A stretch of DNA of 39,015 nucleotides from Candidatus Peribacteria bacterium. GTDB taxonomy: Bacteria > Patescibacteriota > Gracilibacteria > UBA1369 > LOWO2-01-FULL-3. How positions within the stretch are numbered: the first letter of the stretch is position 1; each line of letters starts with the position of its first letter. Position numbers and translations under genes: made by a program. Location of the stretch: contig CALRGV010000009.1 of the NCBI GenBank assembly GCA_943358175.1, positions 1 to 39,015 on the forward strand. Direction: 5' to 3'. The notes beneath the pieces were generated by a model. That model was not told the origin of the DNA and searched no databases. It was given only the letters and a program-made list of their open reading frames with translations. Positions 6,692 through 14,775 of the stretch are shown here, in pieces.

Positions 6692-7531
6692 ATGAAAAAA
6701 TATTTATTAGGGGCAGTCTCAATTTTTTTAATTACTTCACTTAGCGTTTTTGCTGCTGGCGGAGGCGGCGGCGGTGGGGGAGGTGGCGGAGGAGGAGTTC
6801 CAACACCAACACCTGATCCTGTACCAACAATTGTCACTACACCCGAACCGGCTTCATGTGCTCAGGGCCCTTGGGCTTGTGCGGAATGGAACTCATGCCA
6901 GATGAATGGCCACCAAACTAGAACCTGCGCCCTAAATCTTGATTGTAAGGCTACGGCTACTACGCCAAAACCGGCTGAAGATCAGGTTTGTAGCGGTCTT
7001 AAGTGCGGACAGCTTGCTACGCTCAAAGAGCGCGTACAATGTCGCTTGGGACTTAAACCGGCAGAGCTAAAAACCGAGTTTGATATCCTGTACTTTCCGG
7101 AATATTGCAAAGTGGAAGAGACTGCAGAAGAACAACAAGAATGCATTGATTTATACAAAGCTTTTAAACCATGTTGGGACATGCCGATTGGCGCTAAGCG
7201 CTTAAAGTGTGGCATGAAAGTTTCAGGAATCAAAAAAACACCTGAAAGCGATCGTATAAAATGCAACAAACAGAAAGGTGATGCCAAAAAATCCTGCCAG
7301 GAAGAAGTTAAGGAAAGTACCGAGCACTACATCTTATTCCAAATGTATGAATATTCCATGCGAGCGGAGAACATGCTAAAGAAACAGCAGGCTGTAATTT
7401 CGGAAGTCACCGATTTTGACGTTTTTGTTGAAGAAACCAAGCAAAAAGTTGAAAAAGCCAACAGCACAACCACTTGGAAAAAACTTCTAAAAGAAGTGCA
7501 AAACAAGTTCGCCATTTTAATGTCGGAATAG
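6692..7531 (+). CDS. secreted cysteine-rich protein with polyglycine and thrombospondin-like segment
   Basis: 279 residues. An N-terminal signal peptide (two Lys, then a hydrophobic core) ends near FAA at 20-22. An uninterrupted run of 13 glycines follows at once, then a Pro/Thr linker. Residues ~57-75 (WACAEWNSCQMNGHQTRTC) match the WxxWxxCxxxxGxxxRxC pattern of thrombospondin type 1 repeats, a motif I recall in surface proteins of CPR bacteria. The rest contains more than a dozen further cysteines and an acidic/lysine-rich helical C-terminus. The many cysteines imply an oxidising extracytoplasmic location; the DsbA-like enzyme at 26148 could serve it. Function unknown; a surface or cell-contact role is a guess. 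Confidence 0.7.
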   Translation: MKKYLLGAVSIFLITSLSVFAAGGGGGGGGGGGGGVPTPTPDPVPTIVTTPEPASCAQGPWACAEWNSCQMNGHQTRTCALNLDCKATATTPKPAEDQVCSGLKCGQLATLKERVQCRLGLKPAELKTEFDILYFPEYCKVEETAEEQQECIDLYKAFKPCWDMPIGAKRLKCGMKVSGIKKTPESDRIKCNKQKGDAKKSCQEEVKESTEHYILFQMYEYSMRAENMLKKQQAVISEVTDFDVFVEETKQKVEKANSTTTWKKLLKEVQNKFAILMSE

Positions 7532-7556
7532 CCTTCAAGGTTACAGAAGACTGGAC

Positions 7557-7585
7557 TTAATGCTGAAAACAGCATACAGTACAAT
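7557..7585 (+). promoter_or_regulatory. promoter of the P-loop gene with embedded palindrome
   Basis: TTAATG (7557-7562), 17-bp spacer, TACAAT (7580-7585). The spacer is largely filled by the palindrome ATGCTGaaaaCAGCAT (7560-7575). It could be an operator or a weak terminator of the preceding gene. Confidence 0.4.
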
Positions 7586-7599
7586 CTTATTTATTTTTT

Positions 7600-8331
7600 A
7601 TGGCTGAGTATCCACGCATCATCTGCGTAGCTGGACTCCCGGGATCTGGGAAAACTGCTGTGTGTAAAGCTCTTGAGGAATCTGGAGGTTTTAGTATGGT
7701 TGAACGCGATAGTTACCCTAAAGGTCTTTTTGATGAGATGAAAGGAGGAGATTTACATAGGCTTCGCGAAATTTTTGGTCGCTTTGTATCTTCCACTCGT
7801 TTACCGGGCTTTGAAGCGACGCTCAAACATGGTGACAATGTTGCTCGTATACTGAAACTTCAAGATAATAAAATGATGGAATTTTTTGACAGAGATCCCA
7901 CATTTTTGGGCAATACTTTGGGTTTAGCTGCTGAACACCAAGCAATGGAGGCAGCCTCCACTCAGGCAAAAAAAAATCTCGATCTACGCATTCTTTTTTC
8001 CAGCGGAGTTCTGAATACACGTGCCGGGCGTGATGCTTCCTTGAGATTTTTTCCCTCACAAGGTATCGTTCCCAATATACTTATTATAAGGGCTCAGTTA
8101 CACCAACTTATGGCAGCTGTTGAACAGCGAAAACGAGAAACCTTAGATGATGAGCATTGTAATGATCATAACCCCGTTCACCCTTCTGAAGCATGGCATT
8201 CTGTTACAGTGCTGGATAATAAGAGATTAAAAGACCCCTCTGAGTTAGCAGCTTCTATCCGTAGAGGTCTTTTAAATTGCACGGAAAATACTTTGACCAG
8301 ACCTATTGAATTTACAATCCCGAGTGTATAA
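7600..8331 (+). CDS. P-loop NTPase, predicted small-molecule or nucleotide kinase
   Basis: 243 residues. The Walker A motif GLPGSGKT lies at 12-19, directly after a hydrophobic strand (IICVA), the layout of adenylate-kinase-like and zeta-toxin-like kinases. The LFSSGV segment near 126-131 and the NILIIRA strand near 149-155 fit later strands of such a fold. No lid or base-recognition motif of a named kinase is clear. The C-terminal part is charged. The EVE gene follows 7 bp after the stop but has its own -10 box inside this gene's end. The substrate is not identifiable. Confidence 0.6.
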   Translation: MAEYPRIICVAGLPGSGKTAVCKALEESGGFSMVERDSYPKGLFDEMKGGDLHRLREIFGRFVSSTRLPGFEATLKHGDNVARILKLQDNKMMEFFDRDPTFLGNTLGLAAEHQAMEAASTQAKKNLDLRILFSSGVLNTRAGRDASLRFFPSQGIVPNILIIRAQLHQLMAAVEQRKRETLDDEHCNDHNPVHPSEAWHSVTVLDNKRLKDPSELAASIRRGLLNCTENTLTRPIEFTIPSV

Positions 8332-8332
8332 T
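8304..8332 (+). promoter_or_regulatory. promoter of the EVE gene, predicted leaderless
   Basis: A perfect TATAAT (8327-8332) is followed by six bases and the ATG at 8339. A weak -35, TATTGA (8304-8309), lies 17 bp upstream. The promoter lies within the 3' end of the preceding gene. Confidence 0.5.
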
Positions 8333-8338
8333 CACTCT

Positions 8339-8743
8339 ATGCACTATTGGATTCTAAAAAGCGAGCCGGAAACATATTCATGGGACACTTTAATGAAAGA
8401 AAAAAAGACTTTTTGGAACGGAGTGCGCAATTATCAGGCTCGCAATAATTTGGCAAAAATGAAAATAGGGGATCTGGCCTTTTTTTATCACTCCGGTAAA
8501 AAACGTGAGATCGTAGGCATTGCCAAAGTCACGCATGAAGCACGCCAGGATAATCTTACGGAAGATCCCCGCTGGGTCATGGTGGATGTAGAGTCGGTAA
8601 AGGCTCTCAACACGCCAATAGGATTAAGCCTGATTAAAGAAATCCCCGAGCTAAAAAATATTCATCTCGTACGCCAAGGCCGACTCTCCGTCAGTGAAAT
8701 CAACCAAAAAGAATTTGAACTGATTTTGGCTTTAGGGAATTAG
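8339..8743 (+). CDS. EVE domain protein
   Basis: 134 residues from ATG 8339; the frame is open further upstream, but the family starts at MHYWILKSEPETYSW. EVE domains share the PUA-like fold and are thought to read modified bases in DNA or RNA (the thymocyte nuclear protein 1 family). Diagnostic pieces are WILKSEP (4-10), FWNGVRNYQARN (24-35), GDLAFFYHSG (43-52) and the DPRWVMVDV strand. The gene ends in a 12-bp tail-to-tail overlap with the flavoprotein gene on the other strand. The modified substrate in this organism is unknown. Confidence 0.92.
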   Translation: MHYWILKSEPETYSWDTLMKEKKTFWNGVRNYQARNNLAKMKIGDLAFFYHSGKKREIVGIAKVTHEARQDNLTEDPRWVMVDVESVKALNTPIGLSLIKEIPELKNIHLVRQGRLSVSEINQKEFELILALGN

Positions 8744-9970
8744 TGATTCTCCCACCAGCCTTCCTGTACACCAGGCCGCTTGCAAATTAAAGCCACCGGT
8801 GAATCCATCCACATCCAAAATTTCACCGGCAAAATAAAGTCCGGGGCAGATTTTTGACTCCAGTGTTTTAGGATCAATTTCTTTGGAATTAATTCCGCCA
8901 GCCGTTACGAATTCCTCACCGGCAGATCTTCCGACTACTGTAATAGTCGCATTCTTGAGCCATTCCACCGTTTTATTTATTTCGATTTTTCCAATTTCCG
9001 CATTAATTTTCCCTGCCTTAATTTGCAAATTATTACTAATAACTTCCGCTAAAGATTTTGGAATAAAGAAGTCCAAAGTATTCACGAAAGATTTTTTAGG
9101 ATTTTCCTGCAACGCTTTTTTTATTTTCACCGACATCTCTTCATAATTAAATTCCGGAAAAAAATCTATAAACATCGTCACTTCCTTTTTTAGATCTGCC
9201 AGATCAAAAGCCGCAAGCGACGAAAGCGCAAAAACCGCCGGACCGGTAATTCCATTATGGGTAAACAAAAAAGCTCCTTCGAATTTAGAAGTTTTTTCTC
9301 CAACTATTTTAAAGCCGGCTTTTTTGAACGAAACACCCGCCAAATCTTTTACCCAAGTATCTTTCAAAATAAAAGCATTCAAACTTGGCGCCAGGGCAGT
9401 GATACTGTGCCCTAAATCTTCAGCAAAAGAATATCCATCACCTGTTGAGCCGGTTTTTTTATAGGCCTGACCTCCTGTTGTGACAACTAATTTATCGACC
9501 TCTAATTCGCCGCCATCGGCAAAAATTAAAACAAATTTATCGCCAAATTTTTCCACACTGTCCACTTTTGTTTTCAACAACATTTCCGCATCATTTTTTT
9601 TGAAAATATTTTCAAAAACCCCCACTACATCTCCGCCATTATTCGATCTGGGAAATACTCTCAAATCCGCTTCGGTTTTCATTGGTACACCATGATTTTC
9701 GAACCACTGATATACTTTTTCAGGAGAAAAATTATACATCGCAAACTTTAACAGGTTTTTTCCACGCGGATATTTCTTCAAAACTTCATCGATATTTTGA
9801 ATGCCTGTCGTCACATTGCATCTTCCACCTCCTGAAATAATAACCTTATTGCCCAGGATAGAATTTTTTTCCACCAAAAAAACTTCGGCACCTTCCGGGT
9901 TTTTCTCAGCTATTGTCGCCGCGCACATCATCCCAGCCGCACCACCTCCAACAATTGCAATTTTCATCAT
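8732..9970 (-). CDS. HI0933-family flavoprotein (BaiN/RdsA-like NAD(P)/FAD oxidoreductase)
   Basis: 412 residues. The N-terminal dinucleotide-binding motif is IAIVGGGAAGMMCA (4-17). The family-typical GNKVIISGGGRCNVTT follows near 40-55, and a second FAD contact lies in the C-terminal segment AGEILDVDGFTGGFNLQAAW. Members are flavin enzymes of largely unknown physiological role; some reduce bile-acid or related steroid double bonds. The start overlaps the yajQ stop (ATGATGA), so the two are translationally coupled; ATG at 9970 or 9967 is equally possible. The C-terminal codons overlap the EVE gene tail to tail. Confidence 0.9.
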   Translation of the reverse strand: MMKIAIVGGGAAGMMCAATIAEKNPEGAEVFLVEKNSILGNKVIISGGGRCNVTTGIQNIDEVLKKYPRGKNLLKFAMYNFSPEKVYQWFENHGVPMKTEADLRVFPRSNNGGDVVGVFENIFKKNDAEMLLKTKVDSVEKFGDKFVLIFADGGELEVDKLVVTTGGQAYKKTGSTGDGYSFAEDLGHSITALAPSLNAFILKDTWVKDLAGVSFKKAGFKIVGEKTSKFEGAFLFTHNGITGPAVFALSSLAAFDLADLKKEVTMFIDFFPEFNYEEMSVKIKKALQENPKKSFVNTLDFFIPKSLAEVISNNLQIKAGKINAEIGKIEINKTVEWLKNATITVVGRSAGEEFVTAGGINSKEIDPKTLESKICPGLYFAGEILDVDGFTGGFNLQAAWCTGRLVGESLIP

Positions 9971-10461
9971 CTGTAATTCGTAAACTGTAGTGGAATCTTT
10001 ATCTCCGGCCTTGTGCGCAAAAATGCAATTATAGCTTGTAGATCATCAATGGATTTTGAGCTTATTCTTACGGCATCTCCCTGTATTGACGCCTTAGATT
10101 TTGGAAAATTTTCTTTGATTAATTTGCTGACTATTTTAGCTGTTTCCTGATCCAAAACTTTGATGAGCTTCATTGTTTGCCTCATTCTCATTCCTCCTGC
10201 TTCTTCAATTTTTTGTCTATCCAAAATTCTTGGAGAAAGATTTCTCGCCGTCATCCTGCGTGACAAAATATCGTGCACGGCTTCAATCTGAAATTCATTT
10301 TCCGTATTTACCTTGAATTCCGTATCGGTGAGCTCGATTTCAAGGTTTGAATTTTTTAGATCATACCTGTTTAAAGCCTCTCTTTTGCACTGATCCACGG
10401 CGTTTGTCATTTCTTGAAAATCAAAATCCACAACGATATCCATTGAATGTTCATCTGCCAT
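9967..10461 (-). CDS. yajQ: YajQ family nucleotide-binding protein
   Basis: 164 residues, the normal length of the family. Typical segments are SMDIVVDFDFQEMTNAVDQ at the N-terminus, NRYDLKNSNLEI near 32-43 and RMRQTMKLIKVLDQETAKI near 92-110, ending in RTRPEIKIPLQFTNYR. The protein has two ferredoxin-like domains. Homologues in Xanthomonas and Pseudomonas bind cyclic di-GMP or other nucleotides; the role here is not known. It lies 17 bp after the small membrane protein gene and overlaps the flavoprotein start, so the three are probably one minus-strand transcript. Confidence 0.95.
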   Translation of the reverse strand: MADEHSMDIVVDFDFQEMTNAVDQCKREALNRYDLKNSNLEIELTDTEFKVNTENEFQIEAVHDILSRRMTARNLSPRILDRQKIEEAGGMRMRQTMKLIKVLDQETAKIVSKLIKENFPKSKASIQGDAVRISSKSIDDLQAIIAFLRTRPEIKIPLQFTNYR

Positions 10462-10478
10462 ATTTTTTTAGTTAAAAA

Positions 10479-10745
10479 CTATTTTTTCTTGCCAACAATC
10501 CAATTCCACAAGGTGGCAAGAATGTAACCATCGATGCAGCCGATCACAAATGTCAAAGCCACTAGGAATACGCTTCCTCCAAAATCGAAGGCTCCAACAG
10601 TGTAGCCACCGGTCACAAAATGACGTGCCATTATCCAATCAACGAAACCTTGCGCCCAGCCTCCGGCTACCAACACAGACCATACAACATGTACCAGAGC
10701 CGCGACCGTACCGAAAAACAATGCTACGCGATTTTGATTTATCAT
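10479..10745 (-). CDS. small two-helix membrane protein
   Basis: 88 residues with two hydrophobic segments near 6-30 and 55-82 and a lysine cluster at the C-terminus (IVGKKK). The HVVWSVLVAGGWAQGFVDW segment and the ending IDGYILATLWNWIVGKKK recall short DUF5676-like membrane proteins, but I cannot confirm membership. It is the first gene of the minus-strand group with yajQ and the flavoprotein, and is divergent from mnmA. Confidence 0.6.
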   Translation of the reverse strand: MINQNRVALFFGTVAALVHVVWSVLVAGGWAQGFVDWIMARHFVTGGYTVGAFDFGGSVFLVALTFVIGCIDGYILATLWNWIVGKKK

Positions 10746-10790
10746 AGGAAAAAGAGGTTAATATATCCTGATTCTACTACTTCTTTAGAT

Positions 10791-10818
10791 TTGTTCAAAT
10801 TTAAATTGATGTTAGAAT
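10791..10818 (+). promoter_or_regulatory. promoter of mnmA, predicted leaderless
   Basis: TTGTTC (10791-10796), 16-bp spacer, TAGAAT (10813-10818) preceded by TGT, which makes an extended -10. Six bases follow to the ATG at 10825. Confidence 0.55.
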
Positions 10819-10824
10819 CTCACT

Positions 10825-11883
10825 ATGAAAATAGCCGTACTCACATCTGGGGGAGTGGATAGCTCGGTGGCACTCAGGCTTTTACAGGATCAAGGCCATG
10901 AAGTTACCGCTTTCTATCTGAAAATTTGGCTGGAAGATGAGCTTTCTTTTCTTGGTGAGAATTGTCCCTGGGATGAAGATTTGAAATATCTTCGTGAAAT
11001 TTGCGGCAAGAATAAAATTCCTTTGGAAGTTGTCTCCATGCAAAAAGAATATTTTGATACCGTAGTTTCTTATACGATCAAAGAAGTTAAATCCGGTCGC
11101 ACACCAAATCCCGACGTAATGTGTAATAACAATGTAAAATTTGGCTTGTTCTTAAAAAAAATAGATAAGAGTTTCGAAAAAATTGCTACCGGTCATTACG
11201 CGGAAGTCATCAAAAAGTCCGGCACTTATTATTTGAAACAAACTCCCGATCCGATTAAAGACCAAACCTATTTTCTCTCAAATCTAAAGCAAAAACAGCT
11301 CGTTAATCTCATTTTTCCGCTCGGAAATCTGAAAAAAGAAGAAGTTCGCAAATTGGCCAAAAAGTACAATTTGCCAAATCAAGATCGTAAGGATAGCCAG
11401 GGAATATGTTTTCTGGGGAAATTCAAATATAGCGATTTCATCAAGCATTATTTGGGTACAAAAGTGGGCGATCTCATTGAATACGAAACCGGCAAAAAGC
11501 TGGCTCGGCACGAAGGTTTTTGGTATTACACCATTGGCCAAAGAAAGGGAATTAAACTTTCCGGCGGCCCATGGTTCGTAGTGAAAAAAGATATCAAAAA
11601 GAACATTGTTTACATCTCCAATCACTACCACGAGGCTGATAAAAAAAGGAACACTTTTAAAATCGGTCACTTCAATTGGTTCTCAGGAAAATTGCCTACC
11701 GAAAATCACTTAAACGTAAAGCTACGTCACGGCGAAAATTCCTACAAATGCACTCTCAAGAAACTTTCAAAAACCACCGCGCGAATCGAAATAGCAGGTA
11801 ATGATCAGGGTATAGCCCCGGGCCAATTTGCCGCATTTTACAGCGGCAAAATCTGCTTAGGCTCGGCTCTTATTATTGCTTGA
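10825..11883 (+). CDS. mnmA: tRNA-specific 2-thiouridylase MnmA
   Basis: 352 residues, the usual size. MnmA adenylates U34 of tRNA-Lys, -Glu and -Gln and replaces the 2-oxygen with sulfur. The PP-loop SGGVDSSVA spans 8-16. The two catalytic cysteines are present: Cys100 in NPDVMCN and Cys195 in SQGICFLG. GHYAEV and the DQTYFLS segment are also family features, and the C-terminal beta-barrel ends APGQFAAFYSG. The sulfur donor partners are not in the window. The 3' end overlaps the aquaporin gene tail to tail by 27 bp. Confidence 0.96.
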   Translation: MKIAVLTSGGVDSSVALRLLQDQGHEVTAFYLKIWLEDELSFLGENCPWDEDLKYLREICGKNKIPLEVVSMQKEYFDTVVSYTIKEVKSGRTPNPDVMCNNNVKFGLFLKKIDKSFEKIATGHYAEVIKKSGTYYLKQTPDPIKDQTYFLSNLKQKQLVNLIFPLGNLKKEEVRKLAKKYNLPNQDRKDSQGICFLGKFKYSDFIKHYLGTKVGDLIEYETGKKLARHEGFWYYTIGQRKGIKLSGGPWFVVKKDIKKNIVYISNHYHEADKKRNTFKIGHFNWFSGKLPTENHLNVKLRHGENSYKCTLKKLSKTTARIEIAGNDQGIAPGQFAAFYSGKICLGSALIIA

Positions 11884-12540
11884 ATCCATCATTAAAACTT
11901 TGAAGAACCAGGCGGAAAGTATACCTCCGACAATTGGCGCCACAAAGTAAATAAAAGACGTGTAAGGTACTCCAATACCAAGCGCGACTGCCGGATTCAG
12001 GGTGCCATAAGATAAACCTCCGGTAATCATTATACCTATAAGCAGAGAGCTTCCGATGACAATACCATGCATTTCTTCTTCCACCTTCCCCCAAACCACT
12101 GCGGAAACTCCAAATACCAACATTCCTGTTCCAATCGCTTCAGCCAATGCTGTTTTCCATAGATCTACACTTGCCGGGAAATTTTCCACGCCTGTGGTAG
12201 CTCCCACAAAATATTTGCTAAAATAATAAGCCGCAACTCCTCCAATAAGCTGAAATAAAACGTACATTAACGCATTTGTAAGGTCTATTTTTTTGACACT
12301 CGCCATTGCAATAGTTACGGCCGGGTTGAAGTGTGCTCCACTAAATCCACCAAAGATGTACACAAAAGTTCCCAGCACTATAGCTGCAACTACCTGAGTA
12401 GGAACGGGAGTATGGGTCATGATGGAAATTGCCACTGCGGATGCCAGTACAAATGATCCGAGCAATTCAGCTACATACTTGTGAACTGGAAATCTTTGAG
12501 TTTTCATGGAAAATAATTTTAAATTATGAGGTAACTTCAT
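11857..12540 (-). CDS. MIP-family aquaporin/glycerol channel
   Basis: 227 residues with six hydrophobic segments and both pore motifs, FNPAVT near residues 71-76 and LNPAVA near 181-186. The internal repeat expected of the family is evident (AELLGSFVLASAVA and AEAIGTGMLVFGVSA). The gene could instead start at the ATG at 12507, where the conserved part begins (MKTQRFPVHKYVAELLGSF). Water channel versus glycerol facilitator cannot be decided by eye. It lies downstream of the aminotransferase, separated by a long conserved hairpin element (12579-12700). Confidence 0.93.
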   Translation of the reverse strand: MKLPHNLKLFSMKTQRFPVHKYVAELLGSFVLASAVAISIMTHTPVPTQVVAAIVLGTFVYIFGGFSGAHFNPAVTIAMASVKKIDLTNALMYVLFQLIGGVAAYYFSKYFVGATTGVENFPASVDLWKTALAEAIGTGMLVFGVSAVVWGKVEEEMHGIVIGSSLLIGIMITGGLSYGTLNPAVALGIGVPYTSFIYFVAPIVGGILSAWFFKVLMMDSSNNKSRA

Positions 12541-12578
12541 TTAACCAAATATTATGTCCCATGTAAACTATTATGAAG

Positions 12579-12700
12579 AAAGTGTTTAATTGCTATTGGA
12601 TACGAGGCGAAACTTAAATTTTGACCGCAGTGTACGATTTGTGTACACGAGGATCAAAATTTAAGTTTCAACGAAGTAGACGATAGCAATTAAACACTTT
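12579..12700. repeat. quasi-palindromic hairpin element, copy 1
   Basis: 122 bp folding as nested stems. The outer stem is 18 bp perfect (12579-12596 with 12683-12700). The inner stem is 16 bp perfect (12609-12624 with 12654-12669). The apical stem is TGTAC (12631-12635) with GTACA (12643-12647). Internal loops carry GATACGAGGC on the left and AACGAAGTAGA on the right, identical to copy 2 at 15607-15730. The stem sequences of the two copies differ but remain complementary. The right end touches the aminotransferase stop codon. Function unknown; see findings. Confidence 0.85.
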
Positions 12701-14238
12701 TAGTTCGTCATATATTCCTTGATCAGCTTCGCTGCCTTTTGCAAATAAGTGAAAGTCAGATTCGGAAGGGAAGCCCGAGCATAAGCGCGATAATCTTTCT
12801 TTTCACGATCAGTTTCCGAGAAAAATAAGTTTGAAGGAATTAGCACCACCCCCTTCTTTGCCAAGCCGTAGAATAACTCTTCCGGCTCTACTCCTTCCTT
12901 TGTATTTCCTGGAATCTGCATCAAGTCAAAACAGCTATAGTACAAATTTTTATTATACTGCATGCCCAAAATCTCATAAAAACTTTCCATATTAACTCTA
13001 ATCCTTTTCAAATATTCATCTCTATCCTCGTCGCCAAAAACCATATGGGATACGCCCAAATATTGAGACGGGCCGGTGACGAAAGCCACGTGTTGGAATT
13101 CTCCTCTGATTCCGCCAGGAGCTTTCGCGAAAATCAAAAGCTGCATCAGATCTTTTGCCGTATCCAGATGACCTTTTAGAATATTTTCGGAAATATATTT
13201 TTGCCCCTCTTTTGTAATTACGAATTCTCCGAATCTCAGCCCGGTACTTCTCTCTATTTTACTCCTACCACCAATCAAAATTGTTCTTTCCGCCGCGAAA
13301 TGCATGATTGTTTTTTTGCGGGCAAAAAAGAAATCACTATATACCTCGTCAGAAACAATCAGCGCATTTCTTTCTTTCGCAAATTTGCCAATTTTCTCAA
13401 GAAATTCTTCACTGTTACAGAATCCGGTTGGATTATTTGGATCAATCAGACAAATCATTTTGATATTTTTTGGAGCACCGGCTAACATTTCGTCCAAATT
13501 ACCCACCACCTCGCCGGTCTCCGGATTTACCGGAATTGAAAAAATCTTGAGGCCTCTGTTTTCCATGATTGTATTATATGGAGCGTACACGGGTGAAGAA
13601 ATCAATACCGTATCTCCAGGCTGTAAATAACCACATTGTGGCTCACACAAAAGTTTAAAAATTGTTCCAATACCATGAGAAACGCCCTGCATAAAAATCA
13701 AATCCTTGTAATCAATTCCCAGATTAAATCTTTCATTGTAATGATTGGCCACTACCAGTCTCACGAGAGTCTCACCCTGCGGATCCAAATATGATCCACC
13801 GGATAAAGCGGAATATTTCAACATCTCAAAAATGACCTGTTTTTTATCCCAATTTAAACCCTGTTCTTTCGCGTATTTTTCAATTCTGGTCAGAAAGAAA
13901 TAAAAATCTTTTAGAACTCTATCGGATTTTTTTTCATTATATGTTTGATTGGCATGAGCCTGAATTTTTTCCCACAATACTTCAAAATTATCTCTATTGT
14001 CAGAAACAAAATGATGATTTGGATTATTCAAAAGCATATCCACTTCCAACAAAAACGCATAAAATTCTCTTCCATGAACAGACGGAGAGAAACCATATCC
14101 GGGATCACCGCGCGATAAATCCACTACATTGGATACGCCCACACTTTCATCAGCAACCTCTCTCAGTAAACGAAAAATCCTAAACGGATTATCTTTCACC
14201 AGATCATAGCCCCATTTGTTGTCTGTCAATTTTATCAT
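12700..14238 (-). CDS. class I/II aminotransferase, aspartate aminotransferase/4-decarboxylase-like
   Basis: 512 residues, about 100 longer than ordinary aspartate aminotransferases but near the size of aspartate 4-decarboxylases. The PLP lysine is Lys327 in RSKIERSTGLRFGEF, matching SKxxxxTGxRxG. Other PLP contacts are Asn269 in DPNNPTG and Asp297 in IVSDEVY. The substrate arginine is probably in RAYARASLPNL near the C-terminus. The N-terminal ~100 residues include LSRGDPGYGFSPS, as in the decarboxylase group. It could make alanine or oxaloacetate/glutamate from aspartate; the reaction cannot be decided without alignment. No aspartate-alanine antiporter lies nearby. Confidence 0.8.
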   Translation of the reverse strand: MIKLTDNKWGYDLVKDNPFRIFRLLREVADESVGVSNVVDLSRGDPGYGFSPSVHGREFYAFLLEVDMLLNNPNHHFVSDNRDNFEVLWEKIQAHANQTYNEKKSDRVLKDFYFFLTRIEKYAKEQGLNWDKKQVIFEMLKYSALSGGSYLDPQGETLVRLVVANHYNERFNLGIDYKDLIFMQGVSHGIGTIFKLLCEPQCGYLQPGDTVLISSPVYAPYNTIMENRGLKIFSIPVNPETGEVVGNLDEMLAGAPKNIKMICLIDPNNPTGFCNSEEFLEKIGKFAKERNALIVSDEVYSDFFFARKKTIMHFAAERTILIGGRSKIERSTGLRFGEFVITKEGQKYISENILKGHLDTAKDLMQLLIFAKAPGGIRGEFQHVAFVTGPSQYLGVSHMVFGDEDRDEYLKRIRVNMESFYEILGMQYNKNLYYSCFDLMQIPGNTKEGVEPEELFYGLAKKGVVLIPSNLFFSETDREKKDYRAYARASLPNLTFTYLQKAAKLIKEYMTN

Positions 14239-14298
14239 GTTTTATAGTTAGTTCAGTCCGCACTCTAAAATTTTCAAGGGGAAAAGGCAAGCTTCTTG

Positions 14299-14327
14299 TT
14301 TTCAAATTTTTTCATTAGTAATATAGT
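14299..14327 (+). promoter_or_regulatory. promoter of the PEBP gene, predicted leaderless
   Basis: TATAGT (14322-14327) with six bases to the ATG at 14334. The candidate -35 TTTTCA (14299-14304) is poor. Confidence 0.45.
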
Positions 14328-14333
14328 ACGGAT

Positions 14334-14774
14334 ATGAAAATCACCAGCCCCGCCTTTGAAAATAATGGGAATGTTCCCGCAAAATATACTTGTGATGGAG
14401 AAAACATAAATCCACCACTGGTTTTTAGTGAAATTCCTGCGGCAGCGCAGAGTCTCGTGCTAATTGTCGATGATCCTGACTCACCAAGCGGTACTTGGGT
14501 GCACTGGACAATCTGGAATATTGATCCAAAAGTTACCGGAATTGACGAAAATTCCATCCCTACCGGCACCACCCAGGGAACCACCAACTTCGGCAAAGAA
14601 GGCTACGGCGGCCCATGTCCCGCATCTGGCATTCACCACTACCATTTTAAATTGTATGCCCTGGATATCAAGCTTTATTTACCCGGCGTCAGAGCTGACA
14701 GTCTGGAAAAGGCAATGGTGGGACACAATTTGGATCAGGCTGAGTTGATTGGTTTATACACTAGGGAGAAATAA
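14334..14774 (+). CDS. YbhB/YbcL family Raf kinase inhibitor-like (PEBP) protein
   Basis: 146 residues, standard for bacterial phosphatidylethanolamine-binding-like proteins. The ligand-pocket signatures are VLIVDDPDSPSGTWVHW (residues 43-59), the GYGGPCPASGIHHYHF block near 87-102, and a C-terminal MVGHNLDQAELIGLY. No signal peptide is present, so it should be cytoplasmic. The physiological role of bacterial members is unclear. It is a single gene with its own -10 box, and mutM starts convergently 2 bp after its stop. Confidence 0.94.
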   Translation: MKITSPAFENNGNVPAKYTCDGENINPPLVFSEIPAAAQSLVLIVDDPDSPSGTWVHWTIWNIDPKVTGIDENSIPTGTTQGTTNFGKEGYGGPCPASGIHHYHFKLYALDIKLYLPGVRADSLEKAMVGHNLDQAELIGLYTREK

Positions 14775-14775
14775 A

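Noticed and set aside
12579-12700. Hairpin element as an ordinary Rho-independent terminator
   Set aside because: The stems are far longer than needed, no clean T-run follows on either strand, and the loops are conserved in sequence between copies.
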